64,000 nt of DNA from contig CAXBNN010000006.1 of NCBI GenBank assembly GCA_963977135.1, positions 1 to 64,000 on the forward strand. The letters are read 5' to 3'. The DNA is from UBA2040 sp963977135 (GTDB lineage: Bacteria; Bacteroidota; Bacteroidia; Flavobacteriales_D; Crocinitomicaceae). Both the position numbers and the translations under genes were made by a program. The notes beneath the pieces were generated by a model. That model had not been told where the DNA came from. It was given only the letters and a program-made list of their open reading frames with translations, and ran no database searches. The first letter of the stretch is position 1. Each line of letters begins with the position of its first letter. Positions 1 through 8,661 of the stretch are shown here, in pieces.

Positions 1-55
1 CCCGATCTTCTCCACTAAATTAAAACCTTCTGAAAAGAAGGTTTTTTTGTTTTAC
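1..55. repeat. 55-bp direct repeat, copy 1
   Basis: This segment is identical to 131-185, so the repeat period is 130 bp. It contains the hairpin AACCTTC-TGAAAA-GAAGGTT (24-43) followed by a T run. The 75 bp between the copies (56-130) has no supported gene. The window edge prevents seeing whether more copies lie upstream. The unit could be a duplicated gene end with its terminator. Confidence 0.9.
24..48 (+). terminator. Rho-independent terminator in repeat copy 1
   Basis: Seven-base stem AACCTTC/GAAGGTT with a 6-nt loop, followed by seven T residues on the plus strand. It would end a plus-strand gene lying left of the window. The A-rich left flank means it could also work weakly on the minus strand. 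Confidence 0.7.
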
Positions 56-130
56 CTAGTTGGGCGAGAAGTAAGATGCCGATGGATATTTTCTTGGGAA
101 GCACGACCGTAGAAAATACTTATCGGTAAG

Positions 131-185
131 CCCGATCTTCTCCACTAAATTAAAACCTTCTGAAAAGAAGGTTTTTTTGTTTTAC
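131..185. repeat. 55-bp direct repeat, copy 2
   Basis: This is the second identical copy of the segment at 1-55. It ends at the stop codon of the minus-strand esterase gene, which occupies 182-184. Its hairpin therefore lies immediately downstream of that gene. Confidence 0.9.
154..178. terminator. Rho-independent terminator, probably bidirectional
   Basis: Second copy of the AACCTTC/GAAGGTT hairpin with a T run. It sits just past the stop codon of the minus-strand gene at 182-1435, so it probably ends that transcript. Its stronger T run is on the plus strand. Confidence 0.6.
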
Positions 186-1435
186 TCTTTTAATACTTTA
201 CCAGAATATACCTTGCCATCCTTTTTGACTTTAATGAAATAAAGCCCTTGAGACTGATTTGTAAAATTCAATTCGTAGGTGTCTTCCGACTCTTTAATGA
301 TCAATTCAATCGTTTTACCAGCTTCGTCGTAAACCACAATTTCATCCGCATTTTTAAGTTGGAGGGTTAGAATGTCAGTAATTGGGTTTGGACTCATTTC
401 AATCGGCAACATTTTATTTTCATCCAAATCTGTCAATGCGATTATTACATTTTGATATGTTGTATCTGTAAGCCCACAATTTTCTGCAATTAATTGAACA
501 ATAAATGTTCCTACACTAAAATAGGTATGTGACGGATTTACATCAGTCGAGGTACTTCCATCTCCAAAATTCCAGTAATAGCTATTCGCATTTGTGGAGA
601 GATTAGAAAACTGAGCAGTCAAATTATTTATTTGACTAAAAGGCGTAAAACTCGCGACAGGATCATACTCCCCGACATGCCAAGTCAACAAACTGTCAAA
701 AACTACTGCTTTTGCTGCATTTCGAATGAATTGAGCGTATGCAGCTGAAAGCCCTTGGTCATCTGCTATTAATGTTGGATCTTTTCTAAGAATTGTTGTG
801 TAAAAGGAACAAGCAGCAGCATAACTTCCCGCTAAACTTGGGTGACTTTCATCAACATTGTATAATTCTATAGTCGAATCGTTATTTCGAATATAACGCC
901 ACAAAGCGCCTACTGGAGAAAGAACCCCATGATTGTCAACCGCCATTTGGTCATAGCGCTGACGAAGTAAATCATCCATACCTTCATAGGTGCAAACAGG
1001 TGGCCAAAAACCACAATTTGAAGCATCACCATTTTTTCGGCCCCAGGTCATATAGAACATTGTCTCAGTGCATGAATCTACGGCATTGATCATACTGTCT
1101 AATTGAGAAGCGTATGGAAAACAATCCGTTTGAACTTGGCCTATTGGAAATGATGGCAATTGACTTTGCTCTTGCAAAACAACAAAGTCCCAACCTCCTC
1201 CTTGAATTTTTTGTAGTGTAGCAGCGTTGGTTGTATGTCCATTCAAAGTATATCCTCCGGGAGTGCTACTATCCGTATTAATATTATCACCTGTTGAATT
1301 TGCCATTTGCGAAAGCATTTGCGGCATATTGTTGTAATAAGTGTAGCTATTGCCTATAAAAAGGACGTTTTTGTTTTGTTGTGCGAATAAAGCGCTTACC
1401 AAGAAAGGCAATAAGAAGAAAAGCAGTTTTTTCAT
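182..1435 (-). CDS. Secreted SGNH/GDSL-type hydrolase with PKD and T9SS sorting domain
   Basis: The 417-aa protein starts with a Sec signal peptide (residues 1-18, ending ALFAQQ). An SGNH-like hydrolase domain follows: block I GNSYT at 28-32 supplies the nucleophile Ser, and DESHPS near 195 supplies the Asp/His pair. A PKD domain covers about 262-335 (motif YYWNFGDGS). The last 70 residues form a T9SS type A sorting domain that starts near MSPNPI and ends in a KVLKE tail. It should cross the outer membrane through the type IX system and be attached to or released from the surface. Seen: motifs and domain order. Known: SGNH enzymes are mostly esterases, including carbohydrate esterases. The substrate is unknown. 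The gene stands alone. Confidence 0.8.
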   Translation of the reverse strand: MKKLLFFLLPFLVSALFAQQNKNVLFIGNSYTYYNNMPQMLSQMANSTGDNINTDSSTPGGYTLNGHTTNAATLQKIQGGGWDFVVLQEQSQLPSFPIGQVQTDCFPYASQLDSMINAVDSCTETMFYMTWGRKNGDASNCGFWPPVCTYEGMDDLLRQRYDQMAVDNHGVLSPVGALWRYIRNNDSTIELYNVDESHPSLAGSYAAACSFYTTILRKDPTLIADDQGLSAAYAQFIRNAAKAVVFDSLLTWHVGEYDPVASFTPFSQINNLTAQFSNLSTNANSYYWNFGDGSTSTDVNPSHTYFSVGTFIVQLIAENCGLTDTTYQNVIIALTDLDENKMLPIEMSPNPITDILTLQLKNADEIVVYDEAGKTIELIIKESEDTYELNFTNQSQGLYFIKVKKDGKVYSGKVLKE

Positions 1436-1579
1436 GACTAGGAATATTAAAATAAAGATAATAATATAATATTGATTCGGAAAAATCTAATTATGCTTTA
1501 GAAAAGGAAAAACAAGGAATTCAACATCCCAAACTGAATAACTTCGAGTGAGCTATTTCTTAGAACAAGCATTATGTTT

Positions 1580-1587
1580 TAACTTTG
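1580..1587 (+). promoter_or_regulatory. Bacteroidota -7 element TAACTTTG
   Basis: Matches the TAnnTTTG -7 consensus and lies only 5 nt before the ATG at 1593, so it implies a very short or absent leader. No clear -33 TTG at the expected distance was found. Confidence 0.35.
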
Positions 1588-1592
1588 TTGAA

Positions 1593-1877
1593 ATGAAAAG
1601 GTTCTACCCCATTCTAAAAAACAAATATGTATTCACAGGAATTCTATTTCTGCTATACGCCTTGTTTTTGGATGATATGGATATTTTTTCAATAGTCCGT
1701 CAAACAAAAAAGTTGAATCAAATTGAGGCTTCTCGTGAAGAAGTAAAATTAAAACTCTCCGAAACGGAAGCAAGTTTAGAAGATTTAAAAACTTTATCGG
1801 GAAAAGAACGATATGCTAGAGAGCATAAATTCTTCAAAAAAGATGATGAAGATATCTTTGTGATTACCTACAATTAA
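1593..1877 (+). CDS. FtsB/DivIC-like septum formation initiator
   Basis: A 94-aa bitopic membrane protein: short cytoplasmic N-terminus (MKRFYPILKNKY), one transmembrane helix (about 12-30, FTGILFLLYALFLDD), then a coiled coil rich in E/K/L (about 38-70). The C-terminal part has the KERYAREHKFFKKDDEDIF pattern typical of Bacteroidota DivIC/FtsB. These proteins link early and late divisome parts with FtsL and FtsQ. An upstream in-frame codon at 1548 would add 15 residues, but the ATG at 1593 gives the normal family N-terminus and has a -7 element in front. The gene is separated by 82 bp from the operon downstream and is probably independent of it. Confidence 0.8.
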   Translation: MKRFYPILKNKYVFTGILFLLYALFLDDMDIFSIVRQTKKLNQIEASREEVKLKLSETEASLEDLKTLSGKERYAREHKFFKKDDEDIFVITYN

Positions 1878-1908
1878 AATAATCTAGTTAATTGTAATTT
1901 ATACTGAT

Positions 1909-1922
1909 TCTAAGGCCTTAGA
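1909..1922. promoter_or_regulatory. Perfect 14-bp palindrome, candidate operator
   Basis: TCTAAGGCCTTAGA is fully self-complementary. It lies 25 bp before a TATCTTAG -7-like element (1948-1955) and 37 bp before the ATG of the first gene of the electron-transfer operon, so it would overlap the -33 region. A dimeric repressor or activator site is the simplest reading. As a terminator it would be weak because its T run is poor. Confidence 0.4.
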
Positions 1923-1959
1923 CCTCTTTTAGCACATCTATTTTTTTTATCTTAGCCGT

Positions 1960-2802
1960 ATGAATAAACTTACCCATCGTTTCTATATAGGAATTATGTC
2001 AACGATTGTAATAGTCGTTTCAATATACCTCACTTATATTGGATATTCATATTATTCTAGTCCAATTCATGAGCGATTTTATCACCCTGACCATAATTGG
2101 CTAAAACCTTCAGGCGTGTTTGGACATGGCTTAGGATTTATAGGCACCTTCTTAATTCTTTTCGGTGTTGTACTTTATATTGTCGCTAAAAAATATATGA
2201 TTTTCGAACGATTCGTTCGGTTGAAATACATACTTGAATTCCATATTTTCCTTTGCACACTTGGCCCTATTCTCGTCTTATTTCATACCTCAATGAAATT
2301 TGGAGGAATCGTTTCCATCGGATTTTGGAGTATGGCGATGGTCTTTTTCAGCGGTATAATAGGACGTTACATTTATATTCAAATACCTCGAAATATCAGT
2401 GGCCGAGAGTTGTCTTTGCAAGAAATTCAACAAGATCAACAATTAGCAATTTCCAAAATTACAACTGACGAAGAATTAAAGATTAGAGTGAATGACTTGA
2501 TTTCACAGTATGACAATCCATTCGGTTGGGGGTTTAAATCATTTCTTTACCACAGGAAACAAAAAACCTCCATGTTCGGACAAATCCAACAATTGAGTTT
2601 CACGCTACAACAAAAATCCTTGATTCGACAAATGGTTAAAAAAGAAATTTCGATGAAATTGAGGATTCAACGTTTGGACTTAATGAGAAAACTATTTAAG
2701 TACTGGCACATTATTCACAGACCATTTTCAATCATCATGTTAGTCATCGTTCTTATTCATATTGGCATTTCCTTTACCTTAGGGTATAGATGGATCTTTT
2801 AA
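1960..2802 (+). CDS. Multi-helix membrane protein, cytochrome b-like
   Basis: A 280-aa integral membrane protein with about five hydrophobic segments: 10-32, 52-76, 88-106, 114-135 and 250-278. Histidines sit in or next to the helices in GHGLG, LEFHIF, LFHTS, WHIIHR and LIHIG, the pattern of a b-haem binding protein of the ferric-reductase/cytochrome b type. A soluble segment of about 100 residues separates helices four and five. It is first in the operon, 11 bp before the FeS/FAD protein and ahead of the multihaem cytochromes. Inference: it passes electrons between quinol or the FAD protein and periplasmic haems. Haem binding is deduced from His placement, not from a family I can name with certainty. 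Confidence 0.6.
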   Translation: MNKLTHRFYIGIMSTIVIVVSIYLTYIGYSYYSSPIHERFYHPDHNWLKPSGVFGHGLGFIGTFLILFGVVLYIVAKKYMIFERFVRLKYILEFHIFLCTLGPILVLFHTSMKFGGIVSIGFWSMAMVFFSGIIGRYIYIQIPRNISGRELSLQEIQQDQQLAISKITTDEELKIRVNDLISQYDNPFGWGFKSFLYHRKQKTSMFGQIQQLSFTLQQKSLIRQMVKKEISMKLRIQRLDLMRKLFKYWHIIHRPFSIIMLVIVLIHIGISFTLGYRWIF

Positions 2803-2813
2803 ATTAGAACAAA

Positions 2814-4136
2814 ATGACAACTGAGGAGACAATAACATATTCAATTACAGCTGTATTCGTACTGCTTGTTGTGATTATCTACGTCCTCCGGGGTAAACGG
2901 AAATCAGATAAAGTAAAAAAGAAGGTCGCAATTGCCAAAGAGGAAGGAAAATATGAACCGGTTTCACTTCACCCATTTATAGATCCAAATATTTGCATAG
3001 GTAGCGGTGCATGTATTCGCGCATGTCCTGAGAAGGATATTCTAGGCATTGTGGACGGAAAAGCAACGGTTATTAATGCTTCCAACTGCATTGGACATGG
3101 AGCCTGTTTTCTTGCCTGTCCTGTAGATGCTATAAGCTTGCGAATTGGCACGGAAAAAAGAGGTGTTGACTTACCGCACGTCAAACCGTCATACGAAACC
3201 GACATGGATGGGATTTTCATTGCTGGTGAATTAGGCGGTATGGGGTTAATAAAAAATAGTACCGAACAAGGCGTTCAAGCTGTTGAAAATATTATTAAAC
3301 AAAGAAAAACAGAAAATTCAACTGGATTAGATTTAGTAATCATAGGCGCTGGTCCAGCCGGAATTGCAGCTTCTCTGTCTGCAAAAAAACATGGCTTAAA
3401 ATTCAAAACTTTAGAACAAGACTCATTGGGCGGAACAGTTTTCACCTTCCCAAGGATGAAAGTTGTTATGACCAAACCAATGGATTTACCTTTGGTGGGT
3501 AAAATGAAATTGGTCAACACGAGCAAACAAGAATTGTTAGATATATGGACAAGTGCCTTGACTAAAAACAATATCACAATTCAAGAAAACACCAAGGTTG
3601 AAAAAATCACTTCGATTGAAAATGGTTTTGAATTGACTTTAAAAGATGGTTCAATAATCGAAACTGACCAAGTATTAATTGCCATTGGCAGACGAGGAAC
3701 CCCAAGAAAATTAGGTGTCAAAGGTGAAGAATTGAGTAAAGTTGCTTATCGATTATTGGAACCAGAATTAATCACTCAACAAAAAATAATGGTTGTTGGT
3801 GGCGGAGATTCGGCTATTGAATCGGCACTTTTATTGGTCGACCACAATGAAGTTCACCTTTCCTATCGAAAAGAAAATTTCGCTAGAATTAAAAAGCAAA
3901 ACGAAATAAATTTAGAAGCTGCAATTAAACAAGGAAAACTTAAGGTTTGGTTGAATTCTAATTTGACAGAAATTGATGAAAATAACGTTACCTTGTCACA
4001 AACAGAAACTGGTGAACATTCGATTGAAAATGACCGAGTATTCATTTTTGCTGGTGGAGAATTACCTACAGAGTTTTTGAAAAATGCGGGTATTTCCGTA
4101 GAAAAAAGTTTTGGGAAAACTGTGAAAAAACATTAA
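2814..4136 (+). CDS. Membrane-anchored FeS/FAD-NAD(P) oxidoreductase
   Basis: The 440-aa protein has one N-terminal transmembrane helix (about 8-26) and a basic linker. A ferredoxin-like domain follows, with motifs C61-S64-C67-C71P and C92-H95-C98-C102P. Both motifs lack the usual second Cys. A GIFIAGELGGMG segment (about 136-148) resembles the C-terminal FAD motif of thioredoxin reductases but here precedes the Rossmann folds. The FAD fold begins at GAGPAG (about 178) and the NAD(P)H fold has VVGGGDSAIESA (about 323). The CxxC redox pair of thioredoxin reductase is absent. Likely role: moving electrons between NAD(P)H and the membrane cytochrome through FAD and FeS centres. It is second in the operon and is followed after 2 bp by a GTG-started cytochrome gene. 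Confidence 0.75.
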   Translation: MTTEETITYSITAVFVLLVVIIYVLRGKRKSDKVKKKVAIAKEEGKYEPVSLHPFIDPNICIGSGACIRACPEKDILGIVDGKATVINASNCIGHGACFLACPVDAISLRIGTEKRGVDLPHVKPSYETDMDGIFIAGELGGMGLIKNSTEQGVQAVENIIKQRKTENSTGLDLVIIGAGPAGIAASLSAKKHGLKFKTLEQDSLGGTVFTFPRMKVVMTKPMDLPLVGKMKLVNTSKQELLDIWTSALTKNNITIQENTKVEKITSIENGFELTLKDGSIIETDQVLIAIGRRGTPRKLGVKGEELSKVAYRLLEPELITQQKIMVVGGGDSAIESALLLVDHNEVHLSYRKENFARIKKQNEINLEAAIKQGKLKVWLNSNLTEIDENNVTLSQTETGEHSIENDRVFIFAGGELPTEFLKNAGISVEKSFGKTVKKH

Positions 4137-4138
4137 TC

Positions 4139-5980
4139 GTGAAAAAAAATATCTTCTTCTTGGTTTGTGTTTTTATTGTTCAACATTCAGTTTTGAGTCA
4201 ATTTTCTCCAGGGAAATTAATGAAAGCGCATTCAAAACTGGAGGGATCTAGCAATTGTACGAAATGTCATGACCTCGGCAATAAGGTCACCGACAAAAAA
4301 TGTCTTGATTGCCATAAAGAAATTAGAACCCTTATATATCAGAAAAGAGGTTATCATGCGAATTCTGCTGTAAAAAGTAAGTCCTGTATTTCATGTCACA
4401 GCGACCATCACGGTTATGAATTTGATGCGATTCGTTTTGATGAAAAAAACTTCGATCACAACAAAACAGGATACGAATTAGAAGGAAAACACAAATATAC
4501 TGACTGCAGAGAATGTCACAAATCCTCAAATATATCCGACTCCAAAATTAAAAAACGATATAAGACCTACTTGGGCCTTCAGTCAAAATGTACTTCATGT
4601 CATACAGATTATCACCAAGGAACCTTGAGTCAGACCTGTACAAAATGCCATACCATGTATGACTTTAAAAAAGCTTCCAATTTTGATCACAACAAAACAA
4701 AATACCCACTGAAAGGAGCGCATTCAAAAGTAGATTGTAAAGAATGTCATGCAAAAACAACTCGTAACAATAAGGAATTTCAGGTATTCGCTGGTGTAAA
4801 ACATGCAAACTGTACAAATTGCCATAAAGATCAACACAATGGACAATTTGGAACGAATTGTACGAAATGTCACAACAATGAAAGTTGGACTTCTTTTTCT
4901 TCAGGAAGCGGTTTTGATCACGATGTAACGCGCTTTCCGTTAAGAGGAAAACATGTTAGTGTGGCATGTGACAAATGTCACAAGAATGGCGACTTTTCTC
5001 AAAAAATAAACTTCACAAATTGCGTTGATTGTCACACCGACCACCATGATGGGGCAATGAAACTACCAACTGAGAAAATAACGGATTGTAAACGCTGCCA
5101 TAATGTTAATAGTTGGAAAAATTTAATTGTTGGTAACGATTTTGATCATGATAAAACTGATTTCCCACTTGTTGGAAGACATGTTGGTGTTTCTTGTGTG
5201 AAATGTCATAAATCGGGAGATTTGAAAAAAGCAGTAAACTTTTCCAACTGCGCAGATTGCCATGACGATTATCACGATGGGGAATTGAAATTAGCAACTG
5301 AAACAGTCACTGATTGTAAAAGATGTCACACCGTTGAAAAAGCATTTACGTCTAGCTCATTCAGTTTCGTGGATCACGAGAAATCGAAGTTTCCTTTGAA
5401 AGGCGCACATGTTGCCACTCCGTGTTTTAGTTGTCACAAAAAAACAAACGACAAACGATGGAATTTTAAATTCACTTCACAAAAATGTGTTGAATGTCAT
5501 GATGACATCCATAAAAACACAATTTCCGAGAAATTTTATCCAGACCAAAAGTGCCAGTCGTGCCATAACGAAAATGGCTGGAGTGATATCAAATTTGATC
5601 ACAGTGCCACTAATTTCAAATTATTAGGAAAGCATCAAACCGTAAGTTGTCGTGAATGTCATTTTGAAAAAAATAGTTCGAATTCCAACGTAACCAAACA
5701 GGTATTCGTTGGTTTAAATAAGGAGTGTGTGTCATGTCATCAAAATTTCCATGGCGACCAATTCGAAATAAATGGAGAAACGGATTGTAAAAGATGTCAT
5801 AATTCTGATTTAGATTGGAAAATTCTTACCTTTAATCATGACAATACGAATTTCTCTCTCTCAGGTGCACATGAGAAAGTAGCTTGTTCGGAATGTCACA
5901 AACCATCCGTTCAAAGTGATGGAAAAACAATGGTGCGTTACAAAATAAAAAATTACCAATGCATAGACTGTCATTATTAA
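4139..5980 (+). CDS. Periplasmic multihaem cytochrome c, 23 CXXCH motifs
   Basis: A 613-aa protein starting at GTG, 2 bp after the FeS/FAD gene. A signal peptide (1-20, ending VLSQ) leads into a chain of 23 CXXCH haem-binding motifs, by direct count. The chain is built from a repeating module: FDHxxTxFPLxGxH followed by xxCxxCH, then CxxCHxDxHxG, then DCxRCH with a nearby Trp. Seven copies of the FDH...T...G.H element are visible, and their extra His residues are likely distal haem ligands. There is no lipobox and no T9SS sorting domain, so it should be a soluble or complexed periplasmic protein. Its last codons overlap the start of the next cytochrome by 22 bp. Role: a long haem wire in electron transfer. 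The terminal acceptor is unknown. Confidence 0.9.
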   Translation: MKKNIFFLVCVFIVQHSVLSQFSPGKLMKAHSKLEGSSNCTKCHDLGNKVTDKKCLDCHKEIRTLIYQKRGYHANSAVKSKSCISCHSDHHGYEFDAIRFDEKNFDHNKTGYELEGKHKYTDCRECHKSSNISDSKIKKRYKTYLGLQSKCTSCHTDYHQGTLSQTCTKCHTMYDFKKASNFDHNKTKYPLKGAHSKVDCKECHAKTTRNNKEFQVFAGVKHANCTNCHKDQHNGQFGTNCTKCHNNESWTSFSSGSGFDHDVTRFPLRGKHVSVACDKCHKNGDFSQKINFTNCVDCHTDHHDGAMKLPTEKITDCKRCHNVNSWKNLIVGNDFDHDKTDFPLVGRHVGVSCVKCHKSGDLKKAVNFSNCADCHDDYHDGELKLATETVTDCKRCHTVEKAFTSSSFSFVDHEKSKFPLKGAHVATPCFSCHKKTNDKRWNFKFTSQKCVECHDDIHKNTISEKFYPDQKCQSCHNENGWSDIKFDHSATNFKLLGKHQTVSCRECHFEKNSSNSNVTKQVFVGLNKECVSCHQNFHGDQFEINGETDCKRCHNSDLDWKILTFNHDNTNFSLSGAHEKVACSECHKPSVQSDGKTMVRYKIKNYQCIDCHY

Positions 5981-6984
5981 GTGTTTTTTTACTTAGCACA
6001 TTTTTTGTATTTGCTAAGAAAAATCCACATGGCCCAAATTTCAAAATAGATTGCAATGAATGCCACAGCTCTAAAAGTGGATGGGGAGTTATTTTATCTG
6101 AAATTACATTTGACCACAATACGACTAAGTTCGATTTAGACGGACAACACAAAAAAACGGATTGTAAAAAATGTCATATAGATTTAACATTCAAATTACC
6201 GAAGAACAATTGTATCAATTGCCATAGCGATGTTCATCAAATGACCGTTGGAAACGATTGCGTTCGTTGTCACAACTCCGACAATTGGTTAATAAATGAC
6301 ATCAATCCTTTACACGAGCAAAATGGATTTCCTTTAGAAGGTAGGCACATAACGGTTTCTTGCATTGAATGTCACAAATCATCCAATACATTGACGTTCA
6401 CAAGACTTGGAACGGAATGTGTTGATTGTCACCGTGGCGATTATATGGCGACAAATAATCCGAATCACTTATCGTCTGGATTCAGCCTAGATTGCAGAGA
6501 ATGTCATGAACCATTTTCAACAAGTTGGGTAGGCCAATTTGAACATGGATTCTTCCCTTTAGAGAAGGGTCATGATAATGTAGCTTGTGCTGCTTGTCAT
6601 AAAAGTCCTGTTTATTCTCAAATTTCATCTGAATGTGTATCGTGCCACCTCAATGATTTCAATAATGCCTCAAGCCCAAATCACCTTACCTCCGGATTCC
6701 CGACAGACTGTAAATTGTGTCACACAACGGATATCGGTTGGTCACCTGCGTCCTTTGGCGATCATGATGGCCAATATTTCCCTATTTATTCAGGCAAACA
6801 TGATAATGAATGGAACTCATGTGTAGAGTGCCATACCGATCCGAATAACTTCTCGACTTTTAACTGTCTTCAGTGCCACGAACATGACAATCCGTCTTCT
6901 CTTGCGAATGATCATAGTGGTGTGAGTGGATACTCATACAATAGCGCCGCTTGTTATAGCTGCCATCCTGATGGTAAAAAATAA
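5959..6984 (+). CDS. Multihaem cytochrome c, 13 CXXCH motifs
   Basis: 341 aa with 13 CXXCH motifs. The ATG at 5959 lies inside the final codons of the 23-haem gene, whose CIDCH motif is read in another frame. The product begins MHRLSLLSVFLLSTFFVFA, a good signal peptide, which supports this start and translational coupling. It shares the FDHxxTxFxLxGxH module with its neighbour (three recognisable copies), so the two genes probably arose by duplication and divergence. No sorting domain or lipobox is seen. It is followed with no gap by the outer-membrane barrel gene, so a cytochrome-porin contact is plausible. Confidence 0.9.
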   Translation: MHRLSLLSVFLLSTFFVFAKKNPHGPNFKIDCNECHSSKSGWGVILSEITFDHNTTKFDLDGQHKKTDCKKCHIDLTFKLPKNNCINCHSDVHQMTVGNDCVRCHNSDNWLINDINPLHEQNGFPLEGRHITVSCIECHKSSNTLTFTRLGTECVDCHRGDYMATNNPNHLSSGFSLDCRECHEPFSTSWVGQFEHGFFPLEKGHDNVACAACHKSPVYSQISSECVSCHLNDFNNASSPNHLTSGFPTDCKLCHTTDIGWSPASFGDHDGQYFPIYSGKHDNEWNSCVECHTDPNNFSTFNCLQCHEHDNPSSLANDHSGVSGYSYNSAACYSCHPDGKK

Positions 6985-8661
6985 ATGAAACGTCCTCAAG
7001 TATATAACATACTTTTTCTCTTCGTACTTTTTGGAACACTCGTTTCAAACGTTGTCTTGGCGCAACAAAAAATTCTAAACGAGAAAGGCTTTGTAAATTA
7101 CATTTCAAATGATAATTATTATTTGCGTTTTGACAATACCGAAAACATCAATGTTGGAGATACTATCTATCTTAAAAACAATGGGAGTAAGATTAACTCC
7201 TCTAATTTTTCAGAAAAAGACTACATCCCAACCTTTGTTGTACAATATAAATCCTCTACCTCTATTCTAAGTGCATTAATAGTTGATGAAAAACCTCCAC
7301 AAAAAACGGAGGTATTCAGTTTCCAAACACCAAAAAAAGAAAAAGAACTTCAAGAAGCCTTATCCGAAGAAAAAGAGATAGCTGCGATAAAGAATGACAG
7401 CACGGTTAATTCCAAAGAAGAAAAAACCGATTCTGAAATAAGCGTTGAAAAAAAAGAACATTTGTATGGGCGATTTACCATTTCAGATGATAATATTATT
7501 TCAACAGAAAACTCGAGTTTGTCACGTTTAGGAGTGCGACTGAATCTAGGTGTTAAGAATATTGCTAATAGTCGGTTCTCTTTTGATTCTTATATAAGCT
7601 ATCAACATTATTTCAGAAGTAAAAACCCTCGAAATGCACCAAATCATTTTTTAGGACTTTACTCATTGGCTTTGAGTTACAGTGGACCAAAGCAATTCAC
7701 GGCTAGCCTTGGAAGATCAATTAACCCAAAAATGTCGTCTTTAGGTGTTACTGATGGTATCCAAATGGAAAAACAGATTAAAAAATTCTATTTTGGAACT
7801 ATTACAGGTTTTCGTCCAAAGTTTAGTAACTACATGATGGACTTCAATTTATTCCAATTAGGTGCATATGCCGGATTTGAGCATGTTGCTACACTAATTC
7901 AATCACAGACTACCGTTGGCTATTTTGATCAACAAAATAGCTGGAAAACCGATCGACGCTTTCTAGGTTTTCAGCACTCCACCACTTTGCGAAACAATCT
8001 GACATTTTTCACTTCTGCAGAAATGGATCTTTTTGAACGAACTTCAGCTAATCAAGAAAGAAATAAGCTCCAATTCACTTCATTGTATCTATCCTTAAAT
8101 TACAGAGTAACTAAAAAACTTTCGCTCTTTGGCTCTTATGACAACCGCAGAAATATTATCTATTACCAAACCTATTTTGATTTAATAGATGAAATGAATG
8201 CAAACCAAATTAATCGTCAAGGTGTTCGATTTAGAGTCAATTATAAGCTTACCAAAACAATTTCCATTTCGGGTTCATACAATACTCGATTGAATCCTTC
8301 AGATAGAACTTTCATGAACCTACAAGGTGGAGTATATTTCAGAAAAATACCAGGAATTGGAGGTTCATTCAATTACAACTTGAATCGAAATGTTACGAGC
8401 TATATGAACAGCAATATTCACAGTATTCGCTACAGCCGCACCTTGACTAAAATTGATGTAAATTTTGCCCTTTACGCGCGCATTTTGAAATACAAATACA
8501 CAAATTTGAATTTAGAGAATCCATTTCAAACCCACAGCGGACTTGAGCTTTCAAAGTCATTTAAGAATAATTTCAACCTCGGTTTCAATTTTGAATATTA
8601 CAAACAAAAATTCCACAATACTTTTCGCTTCAATGTGCGACTTTCAAAAACGATAAAATAA
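6985..8661 (+). CDS. Outer-membrane beta-barrel protein of the cytochrome operon
   Basis: 558 aa. The signal peptide (1-26, ending VVLAQQ) precedes a small N-terminal beta domain (about 30-100). A charged Lys/Glu-rich linker (about 105-155) follows. From about 160 to the end there are alternating aromatic strands typical of Bacteroidota outer-membrane barrels (SFDSYISYQHYF, LSLNYRVTKKLSLFGSY, FRFNVRLSKTIK at the C-terminus). The ATG abuts the stop of the 13-haem cytochrome. By analogy with porin-cytochrome conduits such as MtrAB, the barrel may hold a cytochrome across the outer membrane. No sequence similarity to MtrB can be claimed from reading alone. Confidence 0.7.
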   Translation: MKRPQVYNILFLFVLFGTLVSNVVLAQQKILNEKGFVNYISNDNYYLRFDNTENINVGDTIYLKNNGSKINSSNFSEKDYIPTFVVQYKSSTSILSALIVDEKPPQKTEVFSFQTPKKEKELQEALSEEKEIAAIKNDSTVNSKEEKTDSEISVEKKEHLYGRFTISDDNIISTENSSLSRLGVRLNLGVKNIANSRFSFDSYISYQHYFRSKNPRNAPNHFLGLYSLALSYSGPKQFTASLGRSINPKMSSLGVTDGIQMEKQIKKFYFGTITGFRPKFSNYMMDFNLFQLGAYAGFEHVATLIQSQTTVGYFDQQNSWKTDRRFLGFQHSTTLRNNLTFFTSAEMDLFERTSANQERNKLQFTSLYLSLNYRVTKKLSLFGSYDNRRNIIYYQTYFDLIDEMNANQINRQGVRFRVNYKLTKTISISGSYNTRLNPSDRTFMNLQGGVYFRKIPGIGGSFNYNLNRNVTSYMNSNIHSIRYSRTLTKIDVNFALYARILKYKYTNLNLENPFQTHSGLELSKSFKNNFNLGFNFEYYKQKFHNTFRFNVRLSKTIK

